A stretch of 64,000 nt of DNA, taken from positions 1 through 64,000 of the forward strand of contig CAJTMV010000004.1 of the NCBI GenBank assembly GCA_910577225.1, read 5' to 3'. The position numbers were made by a program, and so were the translations under genes. Below are positions 17,926 through 26,635 of the stretch, piece by piece; the stretch's first letter is position 1, and each line of letters starts with the position of its first letter. This stretch comes from an uncultured Eubacterium sp. GTDB lineage: Bacteria; Bacillota; Clostridia; Lachnospirales; Lachnospiraceae. The notes under the pieces are model-generated. The model was given only the letters and a program-made list of their open reading frames with translations, had not been told where the DNA came from and made no database searches.

Positions 17926-18060
17926 TTGAAATAAAAATTTCCTCATACATTTCCATGTAATTTGTTCCTGCAGTCGCTGCAGATACGACTTCATACGATT
18001 AAATTATCGACGGAGTTCTTTTGCTGCATGTCAGCTCTTTTTTGCATATCGAATCCGTCT

Positions 18061-19152
18061 TTATTCCTCCAGTATACAGGCAGCAAGCGCATCGTTCATT
18101 TCCGGCTGCATAAAGCAAAACCGAATAAACTTGTCGTCTAAAAACGGAAATGTCGAGCAGTCTCTGATCATCATGCCTTTGCGGATGGCACGATCGAACA
18201 GCTCCTGAGAAGTAAGATCTGGTCTTAATATTTTTACGAGCATAAAGTTGGCGGACGGTTCATAGACCCTGAAATCGTCACGCGCTGCAAACAGTTCGTA
18301 CATCCTCCTGCGTTCGGAATGAATCAGCGTTTTTGTCTGCTGAATGTAAGAGGTATCCTGGAACATAATTTCACCGGCGATTGCGGCCAGAGAATTGATC
18401 GTCCACGGGTTTTTTCTGGTATTGATCGTTTTAATCAGATCCCGGTTGCCGGTGACCGCGTAACCAAGACGCAGTCCCGGTGCAGCAAAAAACTTGGAAG
18501 TGCCGCGTAAAATGACCAGATTGTTATAATAATTTGTCAGATGGATGGAGGTAATCTGTTCGGTATTGTCTGCAAATTCCACATATGTTTCATCTGCCAT
18601 CACGTAAATGCCGTGCTGCAGGCAGGCGTCTAAAATCAGGCGCATGGATTTGTTCGTAATGCAGGTAGAGGTCGGATTGTTTGGATTGCACAGGACGAGC
18701 AGATCGATATCGTCTTTTAGCTGTGCGATAAATTCAGCGGTATTTAATAAAAATCCGTCCTCCTCGCGCAGCGGGTAGTATAGTGTCGTGCCGCCGCCCA
18801 GCGCGATCTCGCGTTCATATTCCGAATAGGACGGACCGATAACGACCGCTTTTTTTGGATGCTCGATCTGGATAAATAAGGAGATCAGCTCGGTAGAACC
18901 GTTTCCAACAATAATATTTTCAAAATCCGTACCGGCATATGCGGCAATACATTTACGCAGCGATACGTAATCACGGTCCGGATAGGTGGAAATCGCGTCT
19001 ATTTTTTCGGACAGTGTCTGGCGCAGCGCCGGAGAAATGCCAAGCGGGTTTACATTTGCAGAAAAACTGGTGATCGATTCTTTTTGAATACCATATACCT
19101 GTTCAATTTTTTCCAGATCACTCCCATGAAAATGATCTTTATGACGTATCAT
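18061..19152 (-). CDS. PLP aminotransferase of the CobD/HisC group
   Basis: A fold-type I PLP enzyme of 363 residues; AGGAGG precedes the ATG at 19152. Motifs seen are HFHGSDLEKIEQ, SFSANVNPLGIS, ENIIVGNGSTELI, LCNPNNPTST, MADETYVEFAD and RGTSKFFAAPGLRLGY with the Schiff-base lysine in TSKFF. The opening H-x-G-[SD] and SANVNPLG are typical of L-threonine-O-3-phosphate decarboxylase (CobD), which makes the cobalamin side-chain precursor, and also of histidinol-phosphate aminotransferases. No cobalamin or histidine gene is nearby in the window, so the substrate stays open. CobD-like is slightly preferred. Confidence 0.8.
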   Translation of the reverse strand: MIRHKDHFHGSDLEKIEQVYGIQKESITSFSANVNPLGISPALRQTLSEKIDAISTYPDRDYVSLRKCIAAYAGTDFENIIVGNGSTELISLFIQIEHPKKAVVIGPSYSEYEREIALGGGTTLYYPLREEDGFLLNTAEFIAQLKDDIDLLVLCNPNNPTSTCITNKSMRLILDACLQHGIYVMADETYVEFADNTEQITSIHLTNYYNNLVILRGTSKFFAAPGLRLGYAVTGNRDLIKTINTRKNPWTINSLAAIAGEIMFQDTSYIQQTKTLIHSERRRMYELFAARDDFRVYEPSANFMLVKILRPDLTSQELFDRAIRKGMMIRDCSTFPFLDDKFIRFCFMQPEMNDALAACILEE

Positions 19153-19304
19153 AATTAAAACCTCCTAACGAACTTTCATCAACATATTGCGTGTCACTCA
19201 TAAATAGTTTATAATTCATAAGACAGGTCAGAATACATAAAGTATCGCCTTTTGTCTATTATAGCGATATTGATGAAAAAAGCAAGGGTAAAGCGGGTGG
19301 CATC

Positions 19305-22300
19305 GTGCGAAAGAGGATCGAAGAACTGGCAGAAGGGAAAATTCCTTACGAACAACCACAGGTTGTATTTTCAAAAGAAAAACTGGAACTGGAAGTGATA
19401 GAAGGACAGACCGTTTCAGAAAGTTTTAAGATCAAAAGTGAAAATGGAATACGGATGCGGGGCATTATTTATTCTCCCAATGTGAGACTGAAATGTCTGA
19501 CGTTTCAGTTTGAGGGGGAAGAAGCGGATATTCAGGTGGAGTTTCGCGCAGATGGAATGTCAGAAGGAGAGATCGCGGTTGGAGATTTGTATATTGTGTG
19601 CAATGGCGGCGAATACCAGCTGGCATTTGCAGTGACAGTGACAAGACTGTATGCAGAGGCGTCGACCGGAAAGATTAAAAACCTGCGGGATTTTACAAAG
19701 CTGGCAAAAAACGAGTGGAAAGAGGCGTTTCATATTTTCCATTCGCCGGCGTTTAAAAATATACTGACACCCAGAGAGTTAAAGTTTGCTTTATTATACG
19801 AAGGACTTTCCAGGCCTTCCATCACCGAACAGACCATGGATGAGTTTTTAATCGGGACCGGAAAGAAAGAACGGGTTCATTTTTCACTGGAAAAGCACAG
19901 TCTGGAAATTTTTGAAGCCGCGAATCCGGTAGAAGAAAGGCTGAGCATCCAAAAAGAAGGATGGGGGTTTTTGGAGATCCGCATTACGGCAAGCGAGGAG
20001 TTTTTAGTGCCGCAGAAGCGATACGTCACAGACTCTGAGTTTATTGGAAATACCTATCCGTTCAGCTTTTACATAGATACGGAAAAAATGCATGCCGGGA
20101 ATAACTATGGCAGCATTTATTTTGAAAACGATGTGCAGAAAGAAGAATTGAAAGTATGGGCATCTGCCGACAGCATCGACGTACGAAAGGAACGTACGGT
20201 CCAGGGACTGCAGCGCGCGACGTATCTGCTGACCCGGTGTTATATTCATTTTCGTCTGAAAAAACTCGTGACCGGAGAATGGACGAAACAAACGCTGGCG
20301 CTGATTCAGCGGATGGAAGAATTTAAGCCGAACGATCCATGGTATCTGCTGTTTAAAGCCTATGCGCTGCAGCGCAACAAACAGCGGCAGGACGCGCAGT
20401 GGCTGATGGATGAGTTTCGTCAGAAAAATAAAGGCAAAAAAGATCCGCACTGGGCCTTTTATGATTATCTGTGTCTGCAAAGAGAAAAAGAGCCGGTCGT
20501 TGTGGATCGTCTGTTAGACGAGATCGAAGAGATTGCCAAACGTTATGCCACGCATCCGATGATATTTTTTCTGACTCTGCGGTTAAACGGTACGCTGCGT
20601 ACGCAGCCGCAGGTGAAAATGCGGGTGATGGAAGCGCGGATTATGCAGGGGCAGTATTCGCCGCTGTGGTACGTAGAGGCATTTACGGTATATAAAGAAC
20701 AGCCGTATCTTTTGACAAAGCTGGATAAGTATGAGATACTGCTGATGAACTGGGCGTCCAGACAGGGCGTATTGTCCAAAGATCTGGCGGATCAGGTGAT
20801 GCGGCTGGCCAATAATATGCGTCAGTTTCAGCCTCTGGTCTGTCGGATTTTATTCCGCAGTTATGAGAAAGATCCAAACGAGGATATGCTGGCAGGTGTC
20901 TGCGCGTACCTGATGAAAGGACACTGCTATCAGACAAAGTATCATCACTGGTATGAAAAGGGCATTCGGGAAAATCTGAAAATTACAGGCTTATACGAGG
21001 CGTTTTTACTGACGATGGATCTGCATGACGTAAAACCGCTGCCGAAAGTGATTCAGATGTATTTTCAGTATAACAATCAGCTCTCTTATCAGTATAAAGC
21101 GGCGCTGTATGTAAATATTATCGCGCATAAGGAAGAACAGCCGCTGATTTATGACAAATACGCGGAGACGATGAAACAGTTTGCCATCGATGAGATATTA
21201 AAAGGTCATATGGACGACAATCTGGCAGTTATTTATGACGCGATGCTGGATAAAGGGATTTTAACGCAGGAGCTGGCGGCGCCGCTGGCAGATATTTTAT
21301 ATACGCACAAATTTTATTGTATGAACAAAATGGCTGCTTTTGTCGTGATTATACAAAAGCACATGAAAGAAGAGCAGAGAGTGCCGATTTTCGGCGAGAC
21401 GGCATATTTTCAGCTGTTTTCCAACGATTATGCGATCGTTCTGGAAAATAACAGGGGGCAGCGGTTTGTATCGCCGGAATCCTGTCAGCTGGAAAAACTG
21501 ATGAAACCGTCGCATTATATTCGCAGATGTCTGAATTTTGCACCGGAAAAGCTGCAGTATCTGATGCATCATATGGATGGAAAGACCGATCTGAGCGTGC
21601 CGGTAAAGACAGATGTGGAATATTTGCGTATATTAATGGAAGCGCCGCAGATCAGCACAAAGTTTAAAAGCCAGATCGGGCCGGGACTTGTGCGGTACTG
21701 CCTGATCAATCAGATCGAAGAAGGACTCGATCATTATCTGACGCAGGTAGATTTTGCCGCGATGCGCAAGGATAACCGGAACCTGATGATCGAGCTGTTA
21801 ATCGACCGCGACTGGAATGAAAAGGCGCTGGAGCTGATTCATAGTTATGGATACGACGGCATCAGCAGCCGGAAACTGGCGCAGCTGGTATCGTATATGC
21901 TGCGTGCGAGAGATATCGGCGAGGATGCCTTTTTGCTGGAGGTCTGTCTGTCCATCTTAAAGGCAGGCGCGCAGAACGAGGCGGTAGTATCTTATCTGGC
22001 CAGATATTATGAAGGCCCTTCCAAGCAGATGATGCGTGTGTGTAACGCGGCTGCCGCCTGCGGGGTGACCGGGACGGCGGAGCTGGAGGAGCGGCTGCTC
22101 GTACAGTCGCTGTATAGTACGGAATATGTGGATCAGATTCAGGAAGTGTATCAGGGATATCGTTCGCATAACGGACGGGAGTTTATTTTACAGGCATACC
22201 GTTCTTATTGCATGCATGAGTATGTCGTACATGATATGATCCTGCCGGGAAGTCTGTTTCTGGAAGCCTGTCAGCTGTTTCGGGAAGGGAAGCTGCGGGG

Positions 22301-22853
22301 GATTGCGTGCAGACTCGGTCTGTTAAAGTATTTTTCCGAAATAGAGACGCTGGACCGTTATCAGCTGAAAATGGCGGATGAGCTTTTACATGAGTTTCTA
22401 TGCAAAAATATGAATTTCGCTTTTTTCAGACATCTGCCGGACAGTCTCTGCAGCAGATATCAGCTCCATAATCGGATGCTGGTGGAATATCATGCCAGAC
22501 CAGACAGCCGGATTCAGATTCACTACCGCATGCCGAAACAGCAGCAGGAATTTATATCCGCATCGATGCCAAACGTCTATGACGGCATATTTACGTGGGA
22601 ATTTTTGCTGTTTCGAAACGATGAAGTGGAATATTATATTACCGAAGAGACGGAAAACGGTACGCAGCAGCTTGGAGAAAGCAGCCGGATATCAGGAATC
22701 GAGTATCGGGATACCAGGTATGGCGGACGGTACGCGTATATTAATCAGATGCTGTACCTGCGGGAACAGGGGAATGAGAAAGAACTGTTACGGGTGATGA
22801 AAGAATATGAAAAATTACATATTTTAAGCGGGAAAATGTTTAAAATTATATAA
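19305..22853 (+). CDS. DUF5717 family protein, 1182 residues
   Basis: A very large protein, starting with GTG at 19305. I recognise it as the family called DUF5717, found mainly in Lachnospiraceae. No signal peptide or membrane span is visible. After an N-terminal beta-rich part (about 20-330, EQPQVVFSKEKLELEVIEG, looking like an Ig/MSP-like fold), the body is helical, with many aromatic and Leu repeats resembling TPR or other solenoid proteins. It is the first of four genes in one direction (19305-26150, gaps of at most about 33 bases). Probable function: a scaffold that works with the ATPase-like partner downstream. No biochemical role is known to me. Confidence 0.8.
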   Translation: MRKRIEELAEGKIPYEQPQVVFSKEKLELEVIEGQTVSESFKIKSENGIRMRGIIYSPNVRLKCLTFQFEGEEADIQVEFRADGMSEGEIAVGDLYIVCNGGEYQLAFAVTVTRLYAEASTGKIKNLRDFTKLAKNEWKEAFHIFHSPAFKNILTPRELKFALLYEGLSRPSITEQTMDEFLIGTGKKERVHFSLEKHSLEIFEAANPVEERLSIQKEGWGFLEIRITASEEFLVPQKRYVTDSEFIGNTYPFSFYIDTEKMHAGNNYGSIYFENDVQKEELKVWASADSIDVRKERTVQGLQRATYLLTRCYIHFRLKKLVTGEWTKQTLALIQRMEEFKPNDPWYLLFKAYALQRNKQRQDAQWLMDEFRQKNKGKKDPHWAFYDYLCLQREKEPVVVDRLLDEIEEIAKRYATHPMIFFLTLRLNGTLRTQPQVKMRVMEARIMQGQYSPLWYVEAFTVYKEQPYLLTKLDKYEILLMNWASRQGVLSKDLADQVMRLANNMRQFQPLVCRILFRSYEKDPNEDMLAGVCAYLMKGHCYQTKYHHWYEKGIRENLKITGLYEAFLLTMDLHDVKPLPKVIQMYFQYNNQLSYQYKAALYVNIIAHKEEQPLIYDKYAETMKQFAIDEILKGHMDDNLAVIYDAMLDKGILTQELAAPLADILYTHKFYCMNKMAAFVVIIQKHMKEEQRVPIFGETAYFQLFSNDYAIVLENNRGQRFVSPESCQLEKLMKPSHYIRRCLNFAPEKLQYLMHHMDGKTDLSVPVKTDVEYLRILMEAPQISTKFKSQIGPGLVRYCLINQIEEGLDHYLTQVDFAAMRKDNRNLMIELLIDRDWNEKALELIHSYGYDGISSRKLAQLVSYMLRARDIGEDAFLLEVCLSILKAGAQNEAVVSYLARYYEGPSKQMMRVCNAAAACGVTGTAELEERLLVQSLYSTEYVDQIQEVYQGYRSHNGREFILQAYRSYCMHEYVVHDMILPGSLFLEACQLFREGKLRGIACRLGLLKYFSEIETLDRYQLKMADELLHEFLCKNMNFAFFRHLPDSLCSRYQLHNRMLVEYHARPDSRIQIHYRMPKQQQEFISASMPNVYDGIFTWEFLLFRNDEVEYYITEETENGTQQLGESSRISGIEYRDTRYGGRYAYINQMLYLREQGNEKELLRVMKEYEKLHILSGKMFKII

Positions 22854-22886
22854 AGAAGTAATCATACAGATAGAAAGAGGATGGCA

Positions 22887-24125
22887 ATGGCACAGAATGA
22901 ACAAAAATTATATATAGGTATTGATTTAAACGACAGCTATGCCATGGTCAGCTTTGCGACAACGATGCATCAGGAACCGGAGACTGTCAGCTCGGTAGCA
23001 GGCAGCGAGATGTTTCAGATACCGCTGGCGGTCTGTATGGCGTCAGCTTCAGGGCAGTGGGTATATGGCGATGAGGCCGTGCGCTTTGAAAAGGCGGATA
23101 TGGGAAAGTGCGAAAACCATCTGCTGTCCCGTTCGCTGGCGCGGGATTATACGATGATTCAGGATCAGACCTATGAGATCCGCACGCTGCTGGCCGTGTT
23201 TATCCGAAAGATTTTGCTGCTGGCAGGAAAGCTCGGGCCGAAGATGGAGATTGGAAAAGTAGTGTTTACTTTTTCCAAACTGGGTGAGAAGCTGATGGAG
23301 CTGATGGAATATGTATTTGAGCAGCTTCCGGTTCCGAGAAAAAAGATCACCGTCATGGACTATATGAAGAGCTTTTATTACTATGCCCTGAGTCAGCAGG
23401 ACGGACTGGCGATCCATGATATCGCGCTGTTTCAGTATTATGGAAAGAGCATGGTGTGCTGGTACTTATCGAGAGGGAAACAGTCGCGTCCGCAGCTTGT
23501 GCAGATTCTGGAGACAGACTGCGGATATCTGACGGAGGATAAAGACGCTTCTTTTTCAGAGATTATACCAAAGGTGTTTGAAAAAAAAATCATATCCAGC
23601 GTCTATCTGGCAGGAGAAGGCTTTGAAGGGGAATGGATGAAGCATTCCCTTCGTGTCCTGTGTCAGGGAAGGCGTGCGTTTCTTGGCAAAAATCTGTTTT
23701 CCAAGGGCGCCTGTTATGCCGCTGAAGTGCTGGAAGGCGTGATGTCCTGGAATTATGCGTATATGGGCGAAAATGAGATGAAGTTCAACATCAGCCTGAA
23801 AGTACGAAAAAATAATGAAATGGCGTTTCATACGCTGATCTCGGCGGGAGAGAACTGGTACGAGGCGAAAGGGGTCTGCGAGGTTATTTTGGACGGTCCG
23901 GGAGAGATCGATTTCTGGATACAAAGGCCAAACAGCAGAGAAGCCAGAATCGAATCTCTGGAGCTTACGAATCTGCCGTCCCGTCCGGTCAAGGCGACGA
24001 GACTGCGGATTCAGGCAAAGCCTGTGTCAGATCGTTCGGTCAGGCTTACGATACGGGATCTGGGGCTGGGAGACTTTTTCAAGGCCAGCGATATGGTCTG
24101 GGAATATGTGATGAAAATTGATTAG
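22887..24125 (+). CDS. DUF5716 family protein with Hsp70/actin-like N-terminus
   Basis: This 413-residue protein begins YIGIDLNDSYAMVSFATT, the phosphate-1 loop pattern of ASKHA ATPases such as DnaK (IGIDLG). WVYGDEAVRF and the later VMDYMKSFYYYALSQQ plus MVCWYLSRG region also fit the order of Hsp70 subdomains, but the second phosphate loop is not clean. The C-terminal about 120 residues (FNISLKVRKNNEMAFHTLIS onward) look beta-rich, like a substrate-binding domain. I know the family as DUF5716. GAGG six bases before the ATG at 22887 supports this start over 22881. The function is unknown; a chaperone or cytoskeleton-like role with the DUF5717 partner is inferred. Confidence 0.78.
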   Translation: MAQNEQKLYIGIDLNDSYAMVSFATTMHQEPETVSSVAGSEMFQIPLAVCMASASGQWVYGDEAVRFEKADMGKCENHLLSRSLARDYTMIQDQTYEIRTLLAVFIRKILLLAGKLGPKMEIGKVVFTFSKLGEKLMELMEYVFEQLPVPRKKITVMDYMKSFYYYALSQQDGLAIHDIALFQYYGKSMVCWYLSRGKQSRPQLVQILETDCGYLTEDKDASFSEIIPKVFEKKIISSVYLAGEGFEGEWMKHSLRVLCQGRRAFLGKNLFSKGACYAAEVLEGVMSWNYAYMGENEMKFNISLKVRKNNEMAFHTLISAGENWYEAKGVCEVILDGPGEIDFWIQRPNSREARIESLELTNLPSRPVKATRLRIQAKPVSDRSVRLTIRDLGLGDFFKASDMVWEYVMKID

Positions 24126-24136
24126 GAGTAACAGCG

Positions 24137-24970
24137 ATGAGCGGATTGATTTTCTGCAGTTTTAAACGGGCGGCAAAGCCCTATTATCTGGAAAGTGCGA
24201 AACAAAATATTTATTCGGTCGAAGAACTGTGCTATTTTTTACAGGATAATATTTATCTGCTGGATGATAATATTATGACGCCGGAATTTTGCGACTGGCT
24301 GGAAACGGAAGTCGGGGCAGTGCAGCTGGCAGAGAAGCTGCGCCGGCTGATGGAAGACCAGCAGGGGTTCCGCGTTTTCTGTATGCAGATCATTATGGAT
24401 TCCGGTTATTTTTCCAAAAACGAGATGCAGTTTCTCGGCATGAGACTGCAGAAGATGGATCATCAGAGCAATTATGAAAACCGTAAGATCAAGGCAGATC
24501 AGCTGATGGAGAAAAAAAAGTATCTGGCGGCGATTGCGGAATACCGCAGTCTGCTGCTGCTCGCAACGGACAGTCCTTCCGATGTCAGGGTCAGCGGAGA
24601 TATCTGGCACAATATGGGAACCGCCTACGCGCAGATGTTTTGCTTTGAACGGGCGGTCAGCTGTTACGAGCAGGCATATGAACTAAGTCACAGGGTGGAT
24701 TCTTTAAAGTCGGCTTCTCAGGCGGTCTGTTTTCTGGAAGACGGCGACCGGGTACAGTCGTTTTTACAGCGGCATCATATCAGTCCGGAACAGTTTGCGG
24801 CAATGAAAAAAAATCTGAGCGAACTGGAGCATCTGACAGAAGCCTCGTCAGAGTACGGAAAAGTATTAAAAATTGCCAGACTGGCGCAGGTCTCGCCGGC
24901 GCAGGCCAAAAGTGAAATGTATCTGCAGACAGACGCATGGAAAGATGAATATATAAGATATGAGGGGTGA
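24137..24970 (+). CDS. TPR-containing protein of the DUF5716 operon
   Basis: The product has 277 residues with AGGAG before the start. Residues about 110-210 read as tetratricopeptide-like helix pairs: YLAAIAEYRSLLLLATDS and NMGTAYAQMFCFERAVSCYE, followed by an AYELSHRVDSLK-like helix. The N-terminal half (FCSFKRAAKPYYLESA, VEELCYFLQDN) is helical. No membrane span or enzyme motif. Together with the large solenoid and the ATPase-like protein it probably makes up a protein complex. It is not recognised as a named family. Confidence 0.75.
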   Translation: MSGLIFCSFKRAAKPYYLESAKQNIYSVEELCYFLQDNIYLLDDNIMTPEFCDWLETEVGAVQLAEKLRRLMEDQQGFRVFCMQIIMDSGYFSKNEMQFLGMRLQKMDHQSNYENRKIKADQLMEKKKYLAAIAEYRSLLLLATDSPSDVRVSGDIWHNMGTAYAQMFCFERAVSCYEQAYELSHRVDSLKSASQAVCFLEDGDRVQSFLQRHHISPEQFAAMKKNLSELEHLTEASSEYGKVLKIARLAQVSPAQAKSEMYLQTDAWKDEYIRYEG

Positions 24971-24974
24971 TTTT

Positions 24975-26150
24975 ATGGGATTTTTCAAACGCAGAAAAGA
25001 ACGCGCGGCACTGGAAAAAGTGCTCGAAGATGTCAATGTATCCGGCGGCCTGGAGCAGCTGTCTGAAAATTCTTCCGGTAATCTGATTATGGACCGTTGC
25101 GAACGTCTGATGCAGAACGCAAGAGAAATTGACGACGGGAAGAAGGAATACTATATAGTTACTTCGTATCTGAACGATATTGAACTGATCGAGAATCTGG
25201 CGCCGGATCAGACAGAAGAGATACAAAAAGCGGCTGATTATGTGGCAAAGCTCAATCAGGCCAGAGACCAGTTTTTAAATACGTCCAAACGAATCTCCGA
25301 CGCACAGTTTCAAATGCTGCAAAGGCAGGAGGAGCAGATTCCGGACGCGATTAAAAATCTGCGCGCCAATGAAGAATATCAGGCGACGGTAAAACGGGAT
25401 ATGCAGTATCTGGAAGGCGAAAAGCAGGAGTGGGAGATTCAGAAAAAAGAAAACAGAAGGCTTTTGAAACGATTGCGCAAAGCGTCTTTTATGCTGTTGT
25501 TTGCGGCAGCTACCGCCGCAATCCTGGTGCTTGTATTGTCAGTCGGGTTCGATTATGATCTGCAGTATGCCTGGACCGGCGTCATTGCAGCCGCGTTCGC
25601 CGGAGCAGCGTACATCGTGCTGCGGCTGCAAAACAGCAGACGGGATATCCGACAGGCGGAAGTAAATATAAATTATGCGATTATTTTATTAAATAAAGTT
25701 AAGATTAAATATGTAAACATTACGAATGCCGTTGATTACGGCCGTGACCGATTCCATGTCCGCGATTCCAGAGAATTTGAATATCAGTGGGAAATGTATC
25801 AGAGCGCAATGCGGGAACAGGAAAAATATAGAAAAACAAATGAAGATTTAAATTATTATTACGACAAGCTGGTGAAATTGTTAAAAAAATGCAAACTTTA
25901 CGATTCCCGTGTGTGGCTCGAACAGCCGCAGGCGCTCGTAGATCAGAAAGAAATGGTAGAGATTAAGCACGATCTGCTTGTACGCAGGCAGAAGCTGCGT
26001 TCCAGAATCGCCTACAATCTGGACATTGTGAAAAAAGAACGCAGAGAGATCGTACGTCAGATCAAAGCGAATGGGGAAACAGCGAATGTGCAGCTGCTGG
26101 ATATGATACGGACGATTGACAGACTGTCCGGGATGGAAAAGAATGAGTGA
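24975..26150 (+). CDS. Coiled-coil membrane protein of the DUF5716 operon
   Basis: The ATG at 24975 has GAGGGG nearby and starts five bases after the previous stop. The 391-residue protein begins MGFFKRRKERAALEKVLEDV. Residues about 80-180 are charged helix and coiled-coil (DQFLNTSKRISDAQFQMLQ). Two membrane segments (SFMLLFAAATAAILVLVLSV and WTGVIAAAFAGAAYIVLRL) lie near 175-220. A long charged helical tail follows with DRFHVRDSREFEYQWEMYQ. It likely anchors the operon's complex to the membrane. No named family was recognised. Confidence 0.75.
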   Translation: MGFFKRRKERAALEKVLEDVNVSGGLEQLSENSSGNLIMDRCERLMQNAREIDDGKKEYYIVTSYLNDIELIENLAPDQTEEIQKAADYVAKLNQARDQFLNTSKRISDAQFQMLQRQEEQIPDAIKNLRANEEYQATVKRDMQYLEGEKQEWEIQKKENRRLLKRLRKASFMLLFAAATAAILVLVLSVGFDYDLQYAWTGVIAAAFAGAAYIVLRLQNSRRDIRQAEVNINYAIILLNKVKIKYVNITNAVDYGRDRFHVRDSREFEYQWEMYQSAMREQEKYRKTNEDLNYYYDKLVKLLKKCKLYDSRVWLEQPQALVDQKEMVEIKHDLLVRRQKLRSRIAYNLDIVKKERREIVRQIKANGETANVQLLDMIRTIDRLSGMEKNE

Positions 26151-26194
26151 CAAAATTGTGGAAGGAACAAAATAAAGAAAGGAATTGCATCGAT

Positions 26195-26488
26195 ATGACG
26201 GAAACAGGTACGCATACGCATACACATGATCCCAAAGAGGTCAAAGCCATTGTCAACCGGCTTGCAAAAGCCGCCGGACATCTGGAAGCAGTGAAAGGGA
26301 TGGTTGAAAGCGGCAGAGACTGCAGCGAGGTGCTCGTACAGCTGGCAGCCGTTAAATCTGCATTGAATAATACGGGAAAACTGATTCTGAAAGAGCATAT
26401 CAGTCATTGCATCGTACATGCCATCGAGCATGGAGATACAAAGGCTGTGGAAGATTTAAATCAGGCGATCGATCAGTTTATGAAATAA
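26195..26488 (+). CDS. CsoR/FrmR-family metal- or formaldehyde-sensing repressor
   Basis: The small helical protein (97 residues) starts at 26195 with AAGAAAGG upstream. The family blocks are VNRLAKAAGHLEAVKGMVE, the CSEVLVQLAAV region with the conserved Cys of helix 2, and ISHCIVHAIEHG with the His and Cys of the metal site. CsoR binds Cu(I) through C-x-H-C; here the C, H and C are all visible (C in DCSEVL, H and C in SHC). A histidine-rich N-terminal tail (GTHTHTHD) is unusual and suggests extra metal binding. The controlled gene is not obvious; a terminator follows. Confidence 0.85.
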   Translation: MTETGTHTHTHDPKEVKAIVNRLAKAAGHLEAVKGMVESGRDCSEVLVQLAAVKSALNNTGKLILKEHISHCIVHAIEHGDTKAVEDLNQAIDQFMK

Positions 26489-26520
26489 ACTAACAGAATA
26501 GAAAAAACAGAATATACAAT

Positions 26521-26615
26521 ATAAAACAGCCGCGGCTATTTCAAACGGGCAGAAAACAGATTCCTTTAAAGGACTGTCGTATGTACCATATCTGATATTG
26601 CAGCGGCTGTTTTAT
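26521..26615. terminator. Long-loop inverted repeat between csoR-like and chemoreceptor genes
   Basis: ATAAAACAGCCGC (26521-26533) is the exact inverse of GCGGCTGTTTTAT (26603-26615), spacer 69 bases. It lies between converging genes and may end transcripts from both sides. Confidence 0.6.
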
Positions 26616-26635
26616 GTTCTTAAATCTGTATTTAT

